Positions 23,801 through 37,693 of a DNA stretch of 64,000 bases are shown in pieces. Origin of the DNA: Hydractinia symbiolongicarpus (lineage: Eukaryota; Cnidaria; Hydrozoa; Anthoathecata; Hydractiniidae); the NCBI RefSeq assembly GCF_029227915.1, contig NC_079880.1, forward strand, positions 2,296,001-2,360,000, given 5' to 3'. How positions within the stretch are numbered: position 1 is the stretch's first letter; each line of letters starts with the position of its first letter. Made by a program: the position numbers and the translations under genes. Under the pieces are notes generated by a model. That model did not search any database and was not told the DNA's origin. It saw only the letters and a list, made by a program, of their open reading frames with translations.

Positions 23801-24639
23801 CGCCGGCAAACGAAATCCCGCGTTTTCCCGTAAATCCGGGGCTTGGCCCGTATAGTCGAATGTATACAAAGAAAGTACCCAGGGAGTAAACTCATTTCCC
23901 GAACGATTTTTTAAATTTTTTTTCACCACTAAAACGCATGAGACTTGTAGTTTTTGAAAATGTTTTCATTTTTGATGAGACGCTTAATGAAAGAGGTTTA
24001 ATCGCCGGAAAACGAAAACCCGCGATTTCCCGTAAATCCCGGGCTTGGCCCGTATAGTCGAATGTATACAAAGAAAGTACGCTGTGAGTAAACTCATTTC
24101 CAGAACGATTTTTTAAATTATTTTTTCACCACTAAAACGCATAAGACTTGTAGTTTTTAAAAATGTTTTCATTTTTGATGAGATGCTGAATAAAAGAAGT
24201 TTAATCGCCGGCAAACGAAAACCCGCGATTTCCCGTAAATCCCGGCTTGGCCCGTATAGTCAAAAGTATACAAAGAAAGGACACAGGGAGTAAACTCATT
24301 TCCCAAACGATTTTTTAAATTATTTTTTCTCCACTAAAACGCATGAGACTTGTAGTTTTCAAAAATGTTTTCATTTTTGATGAGACGCTAAATAAAAGAA
24401 GTTTAATCGCCGGCAAACGAAAACCCGCGATTTCCCGTAAATCCTGGACTCAGCCCGTATAGTCAAAAGTATACAAAGAAAGTACCCAGGGAGTAAACTC
24501 ATTTCCCAAACGATTTTTTAAATTATTATTTCACCACTAAAACGCATGAGACTTGTAGTTCTCAAGAATGTTTTCATTTTTGATGAGACGCTGAATAAAA
24601 GCAGTATAATCGCCGGCAAACGAAAACCCGCGATTTCCC

Positions 24640-26645
24640 GTAAATCCCGGGCTTGGCACGTATAGTCGAATGTATACAAAGAAAGTACCCTGTGAGTAAA
24701 CTCATTTCCAGAACGATTTTTTAAATTATTTTTTCACCACTAAAACGCATAAGACTTGTAGTTTTTAAAAATGTTTTCATTTTTGATGAGACGCTGAATA
24801 AAAGAAGTTTAATCGCCGGCAAACGAAAATTCGCGATTTCCCGTAAATCCCGGACTCGGCCCGTTTAGTCAAAATTATACAAAGAAAGTACCCAGGAAGT
24901 AAACTCATTTCCCGAAAGATTTTTTAAATTATTTTTTCACCACTAAAACGCATGAGACTTGTAGTTTTCAAAAATGTTTTCATTTTTGGTGAGAAGCTTA
25001 ATGAAAGAGGTTTAATCGCCGGCAAACGAAATCCCGTAAATCCGGGGCTTGGCCCGTATAGTCGAATGTATACAAAGAAAGTACCCAGGGAGTAAACTCA
25101 TTTCCCGAACGATTTTTTAAATTTTTTTTTCACCACTAAAACGCATGAGACTTGTAGTTTTCAAAAATGTTTTCATTTTTGATGAGACGCTTAATGAAAG
25201 AGGTTTAATCGCCGGAAAACGAAAACCCGCAATTTCCCGTAAATCCCGGGCTTGGCCCGTATAGTCGAATGTATACAAAGAAAGTACCCTGTGAGTAAAC
25301 TCATTTCCAGAACGATTTTTTAAATTATTTTTTCACCACTAAAACGCATAAGACTTGTAGTTTTTAAAAATGTTTTCATTTTTGATGAGACGCTGAATAA
25401 AAGAAGTTTAATCGCCGGCAAACGAAAACCCGCGATTTCCCGTAAATCCCGGCTTGGCCCGTATAGTCAAAAGTATACAAAGAAAGTACCCAGGGAGTAA
25501 ACTCATTTTCCGAACGATTTTTTAAATTATTTTTTCACCACTAAAACGCATGAGACTTGTGGTTTTCAAAAATGTTTTCATTTTTGATGAGACGCTGAAT
25601 AAAAGAAGTTTAATCGCCGGCAAACGAAAACCACCATTTCCCGTAAATCCCGGGCTTGGCACGTATAGTCGAATGTATACAAAGAAAGTACCCTGTGAGT
25701 AAACTCATTTCCAGAACGATTTTTTAAATTATTTTTTCACCACTAAAACGCATAAGACTTGTAGTTTTTAAAAATGTTTTCATTTTTGATGAGACGCTGA
25801 ATAAAAGAAGTTTAATCGCCGGCAAACGAAAATTCGCGATTTCCCGTAAATCCCGGACTCGGCCCGTTTAGTCAAAATTATACAAAGAAAGTACCCAGGA
25901 AGTAAACTCATTTCCCGAAAGATTTTTTAAATTATTTTTTCACCACTAAAACGCATGAGACTTGTAGTTTTCAAAAATGTTTTCATTTTTGGTGAGAAGC
26001 TTAATGAAAGAGGTTTAATCGCCGGCAAACGAAATCCCGTAAATCCGGGGCTTGGCCCGTATAGTCGAATGTATACAAAGAAAGTACCCAGGGAGTAAAC
26101 TCATTTCCCGAACGATTTTTTAAATTTTTTTTTCACCACTAAAACGCATGAGACTTGTAGTTTTCAAAAATGTTTTCATTTTTGATGAGACGCTTAATGA
26201 AAGAGGTTTAATCGCCGGAAAACGAAAACCCGCAATTTCCCGTAAATCCCGGGCTTGGCCCGTATAGTCGAATGTATACAAAGAAAGTACCCTGTGAGTA
26301 AACTCATTTCCAGAACGATTTTTTAAATTATTTTTTCACCACTAAAACGCATAAGACTTGTAGTTTTTAAAAATGTTTTCATTTTTGATGAGACGCTGAA
26401 TAAAAGAAGTTTAATCGCCGGCAAACGAAAACCCGCGATTTCCCGTAAATCCCGGCTTGGCCCGTATAGTCAAAAGTATACAAAGAAAGTACCCAGGGAG
26501 TAAACTCATTTTCCGAACGATTTTTTAAATTATTTTTTCACCACTAAAACGCATGAGACTTGTGGTTTTCAAAAATGTTTTCATTTTTGATGAGACGCTG
26601 AATAAAAGAAGTTTAATCGCCGGCAAACGAAAACCACCATTTCCC
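24640..26645 (+). repeat. Tandem HOR duplication: 5 monomers, 1003 bp, two copies
   Basis: Copy 1 is 24640-25642 and copy 2 is 25643-26645. The match begins at TAAATCCCGGGCTTGGCACG (about 24640/25643) and the anchor AAGACTTG recurs at 24751/25754. Shared rare spellings are CCCAGGAAGTAAAC, CTCATTTTCCGAACG, GACTTGTGGTTTTC and AAACCACCATTTCCCG. The junction at 25643 fuses a B-like left part (ACCACCATTTCCCGTAAA) to an H-like right part (TCCCGGGCTTGGCACG), making a hybrid monomer that marks the crossover point. Confidence 0.85.
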
Positions 26646-27235
26646 GTAAACCCCGGACTCGGCCCGTATAGTCAAAAGTATACAAAGAAAGTACCCTGTG
26701 AGTAAACTCATTTCCAGAACGATTTTTTAAATTATTTTTTCACCACTAAAACGCATAAGACTTGTAGTTTTCAAAAATTTTTTCATTTTTGATGAGACGC
26801 TGAATAAAAGAAGTTTAATCGCCGGCAAACGAAAACCCGCGATTTCCCGTAAATCCCGGCTTGGCCCGTATAGTCAAAAGTATACAAAGAAAGTACCCAG
26901 GGAGTAAACTCATTTTCCGAACGATTTTTTAAATTATTTTTTCACCACTAAAACGCATGAGACTTGTGGTTTTCAAAAATGTTTTCATTTTTGATGAGAC
27001 GCTGAATAAAAGAAGTTTAATCGCCGGCAAACGAAAACCACCATTTCCCGTAAACCCCGGACTCGGCCCGTATAGTCAAAAGTATACAAAGAAAGTACCC
27101 TGTGAGTAAACTCATTTCCAGAACGATTTTTTAAATTATTTTTTCACCACTAAAACGCATAAGACTTGTAGTTTTCAAAAATTTTTTCATTTTTGATGAG
27201 ACGCTGAATAAAAGAAGTTTAATCGCCGGCAAACG
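26428..27235 (+). repeat. Tandem dimer duplication, 404 bp, two copies
   Basis: Copies lie at about 26428-26831 and 26832-27235, with anchors at 26555 and 26959. Each holds an A unit ending CTCATTTTCCGAACG followed by a B unit with GTGGTTTTC, ACCACCATT and a T-for-G change giving CAAAAATTTTTTCATT. The last change recurs again near 27985. The exact ends are uncertain by up to one conserved block. Confidence 0.8.
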
Positions 27236-27362
27236 AAAACCCGCAATTTCCCGTAAATCCCGGGCTTGGCCCGTATAGTCAAAAGTATACAAAGAAAGTA
27301 CCCAGGGAGTAAACTCATTTCCCGAACGATTTTTTATATTATCTTTTTACCACTAAACGCAT

Positions 27363-28980
27363 GAGACTTGTAGTTTTCAAAAATATTTTCATATTTGATG
27401 GGACGCTGAATAAAAGAAGTTTAATCGCCGGCAAACAAAAATCCGCGATTTCCCGTAAATCCCGGACTCGGCCCGTATAGTCAAAATTATACAAAGAAAG
27501 TACCCAGGGAGTAAACTCATTTCCCGAACGATTTTTTAAATTATTTTTTCACCACTAAAACGCATGAGACTTGTAGTTTTCAAAAATGTTTTCATTTTTG
27601 ATGAGAAGCTTAATGAAAGAGGTTTAATCGCCGGCAAACGAAATCCCGCGTTTTCCCGTAAATCCGGGGCTTGGCCCGTATAGTCGAATGTATACAAAGA
27701 AAGTACCCAGGGAGTAAACTCATTTCCCGAACGATTTTTTAAATTTTTTTTCACCACTAAAACGCATGAGACTTGTGGTTTTCAAAAATGTTTTCATTTT
27801 TGATGAGACGCTATATAAAAGAAGTTTAATCGCCGGCAAACGAAAACCGCCATTTCTCGTAAACCCCGGACTCGGCCCGTATAGTCAAAAGTATACAAAG
27901 AAAGTACCCTGTGAGTAAACTCATTTCCAGAACGATTTTTTAAATTATTTTTTCACCACTAAAACGCATAAGACTTGTAGTTTTCAAAAATTTTTTCATT
28001 TTTGATGAGACGCTGAATAAAAGAAATTTAATCGCCGGCAAACGAAAACCCGCAATTTCCCGTAAATCCCGGGCTTGGCCCGTATAGTCAAAAGTATACA
28101 AAGAAAGTACCCAGGGAGTAAACTCATTTCCCGAACGATTTTTTATATTATCTTTTTACCACTAAACGCATGAGACTTGTAGTTTTCAAAAATATTTTCA
28201 TATTTGATGGGACGCTGAATAAAAGAAGTTTAATCGCCGGCAAACAAAAATCCGCGATTTCCCGTAAATCCCGGACTCGGCCCGTATAGTCAAAATTATA
28301 CAAAGAAAGTACCCAGGGAGTAAACTCATTTCCCGAACGATTTTTTAAATTATTTTTTCACCACTAAAACGCATGAGACTTGTAGTTTTCAAAAATGTTT
28401 TCATTTTTGATGAGAAGCTTAATGAAAGAGGTTTAATCGCCGGCAAACGAAATCCCGTAAATCCGGGGCTTGGCCCGTATAGTCGAATGTATACAAAGAA
28501 AGTACCCAGGGAGTAAACTCATTTCCCGAACGATTTTTTAAATTTTTTTTTCACCACTAAAACGCATGAGACTTGTAGTTTTCAAAAATGTTTTCATTTT
28601 TGATGAGACGCTTAATAAAAGAGGTTTAATCGCCGGAAAACGAAAACCCGCGATTTCCCGTAAATCCCGGGCTTGGCCCGTATAGTCGAATGTATACAAA
28701 GAAAGTACCCTCTGAGTAAACTCATTTCCAGAACGATTTTTTAAATTATTTTTTCACCACTAAAACGCATAAGACTTGTAGTTTTTAAAAATGTTTTCAT
28801 TTTTGATGAGACGCTGAATAAAAGAAGTTTAATCGCCGGCAAACGAAAACCCGCGATTTCCCGTAAATCCCGGCTTGGCCCGTATAGTCAAAAGTATACA
28901 AAGAAAGTACCCAGGGAGTAAACTCATTTCCCGAACGATTTTTTAAATTTTTTTTTCACCACTAAAACGCATGAGACTTG
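27363..28980 (+). repeat. Local duplications with 809 bp and 405 bp spacing
   Basis: The C-D-E series near 27236-27760 recurs at +809. The D anchors are at 27363 and 28172, and the rare GGCAAACAAAAATCCG is at about 27430 and 28240. The E unit differs: the first copy has the full CCGCGTTTTCCCG and the second has the 10 bp deletion (about 28454). Directly downstream, units with the rare ACCCTCTGAG recur at +405 (28711 and 29116). The two spacings overlap, so this stretch records more than one event. Confidence 0.72.
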
Positions 28981-31020
28981 TAGTTTTCAAAAATGTTTTC
29001 ATTTTTGATGAGACGCTTAATAAAAGAGGTTTAATCGCCGGAAAACGAAAACCCGCGATTTCCCGTAAATCCCGGGCTTGGCCCGTATAGTCGAATGTAT
29101 ACAAAGAAAGTACCCTCTGAGTAAACTCATTTCCAGAACGATTTTTTAAATTATTTTTTCACCACTAAAACGCATAAGACTTGTAGTTTTTAAAAATGTT
29201 TTCATTTTTGATGAGACGCTGAATAAAAGAAGTTTAATCGCCGGCAAACGAAAACCCGCGATTTCCCGTAAATCCCGGCTTGGCCCGTATAGTCAAAAGT
29301 ATACAAAGAAAGTACCCAGGGAGTAAACTCATTTCCCGAACGATTTTTTAAATTATTTTTTCACCACAAAAACGCATGAGACTTGTAGTTTTTAAAAATG
29401 TTTTCATTTTTGATGACACGCTGAATAAAAGAAGTTTAATCGCCGGCAAACGAAAACCGCCATTTCCCGTAAACCCCGGGCTTGGCACGTATAGTCAAAA
29501 GTATACAAAGAAAGTACCCTGTGAGTAAACTCATTTCCAGAACGATTTTTTAAATTATTTTTTCACCACTAAAACGCATAAGACTTGTAGTTTTTAAAAA
29601 TGTTTTCATTTTTGATGAGACGCTGAATAAAAGAAGTTTAATCGCCGGCAAACGAAAACCCGCAATTTCCCGTAAATCCCGGGCTTGGCCCGTATAGTCA
29701 AAAGTATACAAAGAAAGTACCCAGGGAGTAAACTCATTTCCCGAACGATTTTTTATATTATCTTTTTACCACTAAACGCATGAGACTTGTAGTTTTCAAA
29801 AATATTTTCATATTTAATGGGACGCTGAATAAAAGAAGTTTAATCGCCGGCAAACGAAAATCCGCGATTTCCCGTAAATCCCGGACTCGGCCCGTATAGT
29901 CAAAATTATACAAAGAAAGTACCCAGGGAGTAAACTCATTTCCCGAACGATTTTTTAAATTATTTTTTCACCACTAAAACGCATGAGACTTGTAGTTTTC
30001 AAAAATGTTTTCATTTTTGATGAGAAGCTTAATGAAAGAGGTTTAATCGCCGGCAAACGAAATCCCGCGTTTTCCCGTAAATCCGGGGCTTGGCCCGTAT
30101 AGTCGAATGTATACAAAGAAAGTACCCAGGGAGTAAACTCATTTCCCGAACGATTTTTTAAATTTTTTTTTCACCACTAAAACGCATGAGACTTGTAGTT
30201 TTCAAAAATGTTTTCATTTTTGATGAGACGCTTAATGAAAGAGGTTTAATCGCCGGAAAACGAAAACCCGCGATTTCCCGTAAATCCCGGGCTTGGCCCG
30301 TATAGTCGAATGTATACAAAGAAAGTACCCTGTGAGTAAACTCATTTCCAGAACGATTTTTTAAATTATTTTTTCACCACTAAAACGCATAGGACTTGTA
30401 GTTTTTAAAAATGTTTTCATTTTTGATGAGACGCTGAATAAAAGAAGTTTAATCGCCGGCAAACGAAAACCCGCGATTTCCCGTAAATCCCGGCTTGGCC
30501 CGTATAGTCAAAAGTATACAAAGAAAGTACACAGGGAGTAAACTCATTTCCCAAACGATTTTTTAAATTATTTTTTCACCACTAAAACGCATGAGACTTG
30601 TAGTTTTCAAAAATGATTTCATTTTTGATGAGACGCTGAATAAAAGAAGTTTAGTCGCCGGCAAACGAAATCCCGCGATTTCCCGTAAATCCTGGACTCA
30701 GCCCGTATAGTCAAAAGTATACAAAGAAAGTACCCAGGGAGTCAACTCATTTCCCAAACGATTTTTTAAATTATTATTTCACCACTAAATCGCATGAGAC
30801 TTGTAGTTCTCAAGAATGTTTTCATTTTTGATGAGACGCTGAATAAAAGCAGTATAATCGCCGGCAAACGAAAACCCGCGATTTCCCGTAAATCCCGGGC
30901 TTGGTACGTATAGTCGAATGTATACAAAGAAAGTACCCTGTGAGTAAACTCATTTCCAGAACGATTTTTTAAATTATTTTTTCACCACTAAAACGCATAA
31001 GACTTGTAGTTTTTAAAAAT

Positions 31021-34000
31021 GTTTTCATTATTGATGAGACGCTGAATAAAAGAATTTTAATCGCCGGCAAACGAAAACCCGCGATTTCCCGTAAATCCCG
31101 GCTTGACCCGTATAGTCAAAAGTATACAAAGAAATTACCCAGGAAGTAAACTCATTTCCCGAACGATTTTTTAAATTATTTTTTCACCACTAAAACGCAT
31201 GAGACTTGTAGTTTTCAAAAATGTTTTCATTTTTGATGAGACGCTGAATAAAAGAAGTTTAATCGCCGGCAAACGAAAACCCGCGATTTACCGTAAATCC
31301 CGGCTTGGCCCGTATAGTCAAAAGTATACAAAAAAAGTACCCAGGGAGTAAACTCACTTCCCGAACGATTTTTTAAATTATTTTTTCACCACTAAAACGC
31401 ATGAGACTTGTAGTTTTCAAAAATGTTTTCATTTTTGATGAGACGCTGAATAAAAGAAGTTTAATCGCCGGCAAACGAAAACCCGCAATTTCCCGTAAAT
31501 CCCGGGCTTGGCCCGTATAGTCAAAAGTATACAAAGAAAGTACCCAGGGAGTAAACTCATTTCCCGAACGATTTTTTATATTATCTTTTTACCACTAAAC
31601 GCATGAGACTTGTAGTTTTCAAAAATATTTTCATATTTGATGGGACGCTGAATAAAAGAAGTTTAATCGCCGGCAAACGAAAATCCGCAATTTCCCGTAA
31701 ATCCCGGACTCGGCCCGTATAGTCAAAATTATACAAAGAAAGTACCCAGGGAGTAAACTCATTTCCCGAACGATTTTTTAAATTATTTTTTCACCACTAA
31801 AACGCATGAGACTTGTAGTTTTCAAAAATGTTTTCATTTTTGATGAGAAGCTTAATGAAAGAGATTTAATTGCCGGCAAACGAAATCCCGCGTTTTCCCG
31901 TAAATCCGGGGCTTAACCCGTATAGTCGAATGTATACAAAGAAAGTACCCAGGGAGTAAACTCATTTCCCGAACGATTCTTTAAATTTTTTTTTCACCAC
32001 TAAAACGCATGAGACTTGTAGTTTTCAAAAATGTTTTCATTTTTGATGAGACGCTTAATGAAAGAGGTTTAATCGCCGGAAAACGAAAACCCGCGATTTC
32101 CCGTAAATCCCGGGCTTGGCCCGTATAGTCGAATGTATACAAAGAAAGTACCCTGTGAGTAAACTCATTTCCAGAACAATTTTTTAAATTATTTTTTCAC
32201 CACTAAAACGCATAAGACTTGTAGTTTTTAAAAATGTTTTCATTTTTGATGAGACGCTGAATAAAAGAAGTTTAATCGCCGGCAAACGAAAACCCGCAAT
32301 TTCCCGTAAATCCCGGCTTGGCCCGTATAGTCAAAAGTATACAAAGAAAGTACACAGGGAGTAAACTCATTTCCCAAACGATTTTTTAAATTATTTTTTC
32401 ACCACTAAAACGCATGACACTTGTAGTTTTCAAAAATGTTTTCATTTTTGATGAGACGCTGAATAAAAGAAGTTTAATCGCCGGCAAACGAAAACCCGCG
32501 ATTTCCCGTAAATCCTGGACTCAGCCCGTATAGTCAAAAGTATACAAAGAAAGTACCCAGGGAGTAAACTCATTTCCCAAACGATTTTTTAAATTATTAT
32601 TTCACCACTAAAACGCATGAGACTTGTAGTTCTCAAGAATGTTTTCATTTTTGATGAGACGCTGAATAAAAGCAGTATAATCGCCGGCAAACAAAAACCC
32701 GCGATTTCCCGTAAATCCCGGGCTTGGCACGTATAGTCGAATGTATACAAAGAAAGTACCCTGTGAGTAAACTCATTTCCAGAACGATTTTTTAAATTAT
32801 TTTTTCACCACTAAAACGCATAAGACTTGTAGTTTTTAAAAATGTTTTCATTTTTGATGAGACGCTGAATAAAAGAAGTTTAATCGCCGGCAAACGAAAA
32901 CCCGCGATTTCCCGAAAATCCCGGCTTGACCCGTATAGTCAAAAGTATACAAAGAAATTACCCAGGGAGTAAACTCATTTCCCGAACGATTTTTTAAATT
33001 ATTTTTTCACCACTAAAACGCATGAGACTTGTAGTTTTCAAATATGTTTTCATTTTTGATGAGACGCTGAAAAAAAGCAGTTTAATCGCCGGCAAACGAA
33101 AACCTGCGATATCCCTAAATCCCGGATTCGGCCCGTATAGTCAAAAGTATACAAAGAAAGTACCCTGTGAGTAAACTCATTTCCAGAACGATTTTTTAAA
33201 TTATTTTTTCACCACTAAAACGCATAAGACTTGTAGTTTTTAAAAATGTTTTCATTTTTGATGAGACGCTGAATAAAAGAAGTTTAAACGCCGGCGAACG
33301 GAAACCCGCGATTTCCCGTAAATCCCGGCTTCGCTCGAATAGTCAAAAGTATACAAAGAAAGTACCCAGGGAGTAAACTCATTTCCCGAACGATTTTTTA
33401 AATTATTTTTTCACCACTAAAACGCATAAGACTTGTAGTTTTTAAAAATGTTTTCATTTTTGATGAGACGCTGAATAAAAGAAGTTTAATCGCCGGCAAA
33501 CGAAAACCCGCGATTTCCCGTAAATCCCGGCTTGGCCCGTATAGTCAAAAGTATACAAAGAAAGTACACAGGGAGTAAACTCATTTCCCAAACGATTTTT
33601 TAAATTATTTTTTCACCACTAAAACGCATGAGACTTGTAGTTTTCAAAAATGTTTTCATTTTTGATGAGACGCTGAATAAAAGAAGTTTAATCGCCGGCA
33701 AACGAAAACCCGCGATTTCCCGTAAATCCCGGGCTTGGCACGTATAGTCGAATGTATACAAAGAAAGTACCCTGTGAGTAAACTCATTTCCAGAACGATT
33801 TTTTATATTATTTTTTCACCACTAAAACGCATAAGACTTGTAGTTTTTAAAAATGTTTTCATTTTTGATGAGACGCTGAATAAAAGAAGTTTAATCGCCG
33901 GCTAACAAAAACCCGCGATTTCCCGTAAATCCCGGCTTGGCCCGTATAGTCAAAAGTATACAAAGAAAGTACCCAGGGAGTAAACTCATTTCCCGAACAT

Positions 34001-34300
34001 AGTCAAAAGTATACAAAGAAAGTACCCTGGGAGTAAACTCATTTCCCGAACGATTTTTTAAATTATTTTTTCACCACTAAAACGCATAAGACTTGTAGTT
34101 TTTAAAAATGTTTTCATTATTGATGAGACGCTGAATAAAAGAATTTTAATCGCCGGCAAACGAAAACCCGCGATTTCCCGTAAATCCCGGCTTGACCCGT
34201 ATAGTCAAAAGTATACAAAGAAATTACCCAGGAAGTAAACTCATTTCCCGAACGATTTTTTAAATTATTTTTTCACCACTAAAACGCATGAGACTTGTAG
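31021..34300 (+). repeat. Paired variant monomers at 3089 bp spacing
   Basis: GTTTTCATTATTGATGAG and AAAGAATTTTAATCGCCGG occur together at 31021 and again at 34110 (+3089). Both are followed by CTTGACCCG and AAATTACCCAGGAAG. The later copy then has one extra B monomer (about 34290-34490), which raises the spacing to 3290 further on. The 3290 bp duplication therefore contains a one-monomer length difference at its left edge. Confidence 0.75.
33946..34051 (+). repeat. 53 bp partial tandem duplication inside a monomer, copy 1
   Basis: A 53 bp stretch from ATAGTCAAAAG to TTTCCCGAAC is present twice in a row (33946-33998 and 33999-34051). The second copy has CCCTGGGAG where the first has CCCAGGGAG. 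The block runs from the middle of the C/G-rich part to just before the AT tract, so this unit is about 255 bp instead of 202. It lies next to GGCTAACAAAAAC, a private variant of the same unit. Confidence 0.9.
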
Positions 34301-37235
34301 TTTTCAAAAATGTTTTCATTTTTGATGAGACGCTGAATAAAAGAAGTTTAATCGCCGGCAAACGAAAACCGCCATTTCCCGTAAACCCCGGCTCGGCCCG
34401 TATAGTCAAAAGTATACAAAGAAAGTACCCTGTGAGTAAACTCATTTCCAGAACGATTTTTTAAATTATTTTTTCACCACTAAAACGCATAAGACTTGTA
34501 GTTTTTAAAAATGTTTTCATTTTTGATGAGACGCTGAATAAAAGAAGTTTAATCGCCGGCAAACGAAAACCCGCGATTTACCGTAAATCCCGGCTTGGCC
34601 CGTATAGTCAAAAGTATACAAAAAAAGTACCCAGGGAGTAAACTCACTTCCCGAACGATTTTTTAAATTATTTTTTCACCACTAAAACGCATGAGACTTG
34701 TAGTTTTCAAAAATGTTTTCATTTTTGATGAGACGCTGAATAAAAGAAGTTTAATCGCCGGCAAACGAAAACCCGCAATTTCCCGTAAATCCCGGGCTTG
34801 GCCCGTATAGTCAAAAGTATACAAAGAAAGTACCCAGGGAGTAAACTCATTTCCCGAACGATTTTTTATATTATCTTTTTACCACTAAACGCATGAGACT
34901 TGTAGTTTTCAAAAATATTTTCATATTTGATGGGACGCTGAATAAAAGAAGTTTAATCGCCGGCAAACGAAAATCCGCAATTTCCCGTAAATCCCGGACT
35001 CGGCCCGTATAGTCAAAATTATACAAAGAAAGTACCCAGGGAGTAAACTCATTTCCCGAACGATTTTTTAAATTATTTTTTCACCACTAAAACGCATGAG
35101 ACTTGTAGTTTTCAAAAATGTTTTCATTTTTGATGAGAAGCTTAATGAAAGAGATTTAATTGCCGGCAAACGAAATCCCGCGTTTTCCCGTAAATCCGGG
35201 GCTTAACCCGTATAGTCGAATGTATACAAAGAAAGTACCCAGGGAGTAAACTCATTTCCCGAACGATTCTTTAAATTTTTTTTTCACCACTAAAACGCAT
35301 GAGACTTGTAGTTTTCAAAAATGTTTTCATTTTTGATGAGACGCTTAATGAAAGAGGTTTAATCGCCGGAAAACGAAAACCCGCGATTTCCCGTAAATCC
35401 CGGGCTTGGCCCGTATAGTCGAATGTATACAAAGAAAGTACCCTGTGAGTAAACTCATTTCCAGAACAATTTTTTAAATTATTTTTTCACCACTAAAACG
35501 CATAAGACTTGTAGTTTTTAAAAATGTTTTCATTTTTGATGAGACGCTGAATAAAAGAAGTTTAATCGCCGGCAAACGAAAACCCGCAATTTCCCGTAAA
35601 TCCCGGCTTGGCCCGTATAGTCAAAAGTATACAAAGAAAGTACACAGGGAGTAAACTCATTTCCCAAACGATTTTTTAAATTATTTTTTCACCACTAAAA
35701 CGCATGACACTTGTAGTTTTCAAAAATGTTTTCATTTTTGATGAGACGCTGAATAAAAGAAGTTTAATCGCCGGCAAACGAAAACCCGCGATTTCCCGTA
35801 AATCCTGGACTCAGCCCGTATAGTCAAAAGTATACAAAGAAAGTACCCAGGGAGTAAACTCATTTCCCAAACGATTTTTTAAATTATTATTTCACCACTA
35901 AAACGCATGAGACTTGTAGTTCTCAAGAATGTTTTCATTTTTGATGAGACGCTGAATAAAAGCAGTATAATCGCCGGCAAACAAAAACCCGCGATTTCCC
36001 GTAAATCCCGGGCTTGGCACGTATAGTCGAATGTATACAAAGAAAGTACCCTGTGAGTAAACTCATTTCCAGAACGATTTTTTAAATTATTTTTTCACCA
36101 CTAAAACGCATAAGACTTGTAGTTTTTAAAAATGTTTTCATTTTTGATGAGACGCTGAATAAAAGAAGTTTAATCGCCGGCAAACGAAAACCCGCGATTT
36201 CCCGAAAATCCCGGCTTGACCCGTATAGTCAAAAGTATACAAAGAAATTACCCAGGGAGTAAACTCATTTCCCGAACGATTTTTTAAATTATTTTTTCAC
36301 CACTAAAACGCATGAGACTTGTAGTTTTCAAATATGTTTTCATTTTTGATGAGACGCTGAAAAAAAGCAGTTTAATCGCCGGCAAACGAAAACCTGCGAT
36401 ATCCCTAAATCCCGGATTCGGCCCGTATAGTCAAAAGTATACAAAGAAAGTACCCTGTGAGTAAACTCATTTCCAGAACGATTTTTTAAATTATTTTTTC
36501 ACCACTAAAACGCATAAGACTTGTAGTTTTTAAAAATGTTTTCATTTTTGATGAGACGCTGAATAAAAGAAGTTTAAACGCCGGCGAACGGAAACCCGCG
36601 ATTTCCCGTAAATCCCGGCTTCGCTCGAATAGTCAAAAGTATACAAAGAAAGTACCCAGGGAGTAAACTCATTTCCCGAACGATTTTTTAAATTATTTTT
36701 TCACCACTAAAACGCATAAGACTTGTAGTTTTTAAAAATGTTTTCATTTTTGATGAGACGCTGAATAAAAGAAGTTTAATCGCCGGCAAACGAAAACCCG
36801 CGATTTCCCGTAAATCCCGGCTTGGCCCGTATAGTCAAAAGTATACAAAGAAAGTACACAGGGAGTAAACTCATTTCCCAAACGATTTTTTAAATTATTT
36901 TTTCACCACTAAAACGCATGAGACTTGTAGTTTTCAAAAATGTTTTCATTTTTGATGAGACGCTGAATAAAAGAAGTTTAATCGCCGGCAAACGAAAACC
37001 CGCGATTTCCCGTAAATCCCGGGCTTGGCACGTATAGTCGAATGTATACAAAGAAAGTACCCTGTGAGTAAACTCATTTCCAGAACGATTTTTTATATTA
37101 TTTTTTCACCACTAAAACGCATAAGACTTGTAGTTTTTAAAAATGTTTTCATTTTTGATGAGACGCTGAATAAAAGAAGTTTAATCGCCGGCTAACAAAA
37201 ACCCGCGATTTCCCGTAAATCCCGGCTTGGCCCGT

Positions 37236-37341
37236 ATAGTCAAAAGTATACAAAGAAAGTACCCAGGGAGTAAACTCATTTCCCGAACATAGTCAAAAGT
37301 ATACAAAGAAAGTACCCTGGGAGTAAACTCATTTCCCGAAC
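37236..37341 (+). repeat. 53 bp partial tandem duplication, copy 2
   Basis: This is the same structure as 33946-34051, exactly 3290 bp downstream (37236-37288 and 37289-37341), with the same A-to-T difference between the halves. It was carried along by the 3290 bp duplication. Confidence 0.9.
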
Positions 37342-37693
37342 GATTTTTTAAATTATTTTTTTACCACTAAAACGCATGAGACTTGTAGTTTTCAAAAATG
37401 TTTTCATTTTTGATGAGACGCTGAATAAAAGAAGTTTAATCGCCGGCAAACGAAAACCCGCGATTTCCCGTAAATCCCGGGCTTGGCACGTATAGTCGAA
37501 TGTATACAAAGAAAGTACCCTGTGAGTAAACTCATTTCCAGAACGATTTTTTATATTATTTTTTCACCACTAAAACGCATAAGACTTGTTGTTTTTAAAA
37601 ATGTTTTCATTTTTGATGAGACGCTGAATAAAAGAAGTTTAATCGCCGGCTAACAAAAACCCGCGATTTCCCGTAAATCCCGGCTTGGCCCGT

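Larger units (their letters stand above)
31217..37361 (+). repeat. Tandem HOR duplication: 3290 bp spacing, two copies
   Basis: About 31217-34071 matches 34507-37361 at a constant +3290, and I found no mismatch at the landmarks compared. These were GAGATTTAATTGCCGG (31861/35151), CAGAACAATTTTTT, CGCATGACACTTG (32411/35701), CTGAAAAAAAGCAG with GATATCCCTAAATC (about 33068/36358), GTTTAAACGCCGGCGAACGG (33284/36574), CTTCGCTCGAATAG (33339/36629) and the 53 bp partial duplication. The spacing equals sixteen monomers plus 53 bp. The match breaks at CACC against TACC (34072/37362) and at GTTTTC against GTTTTT on the left. Confidence 0.88.
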
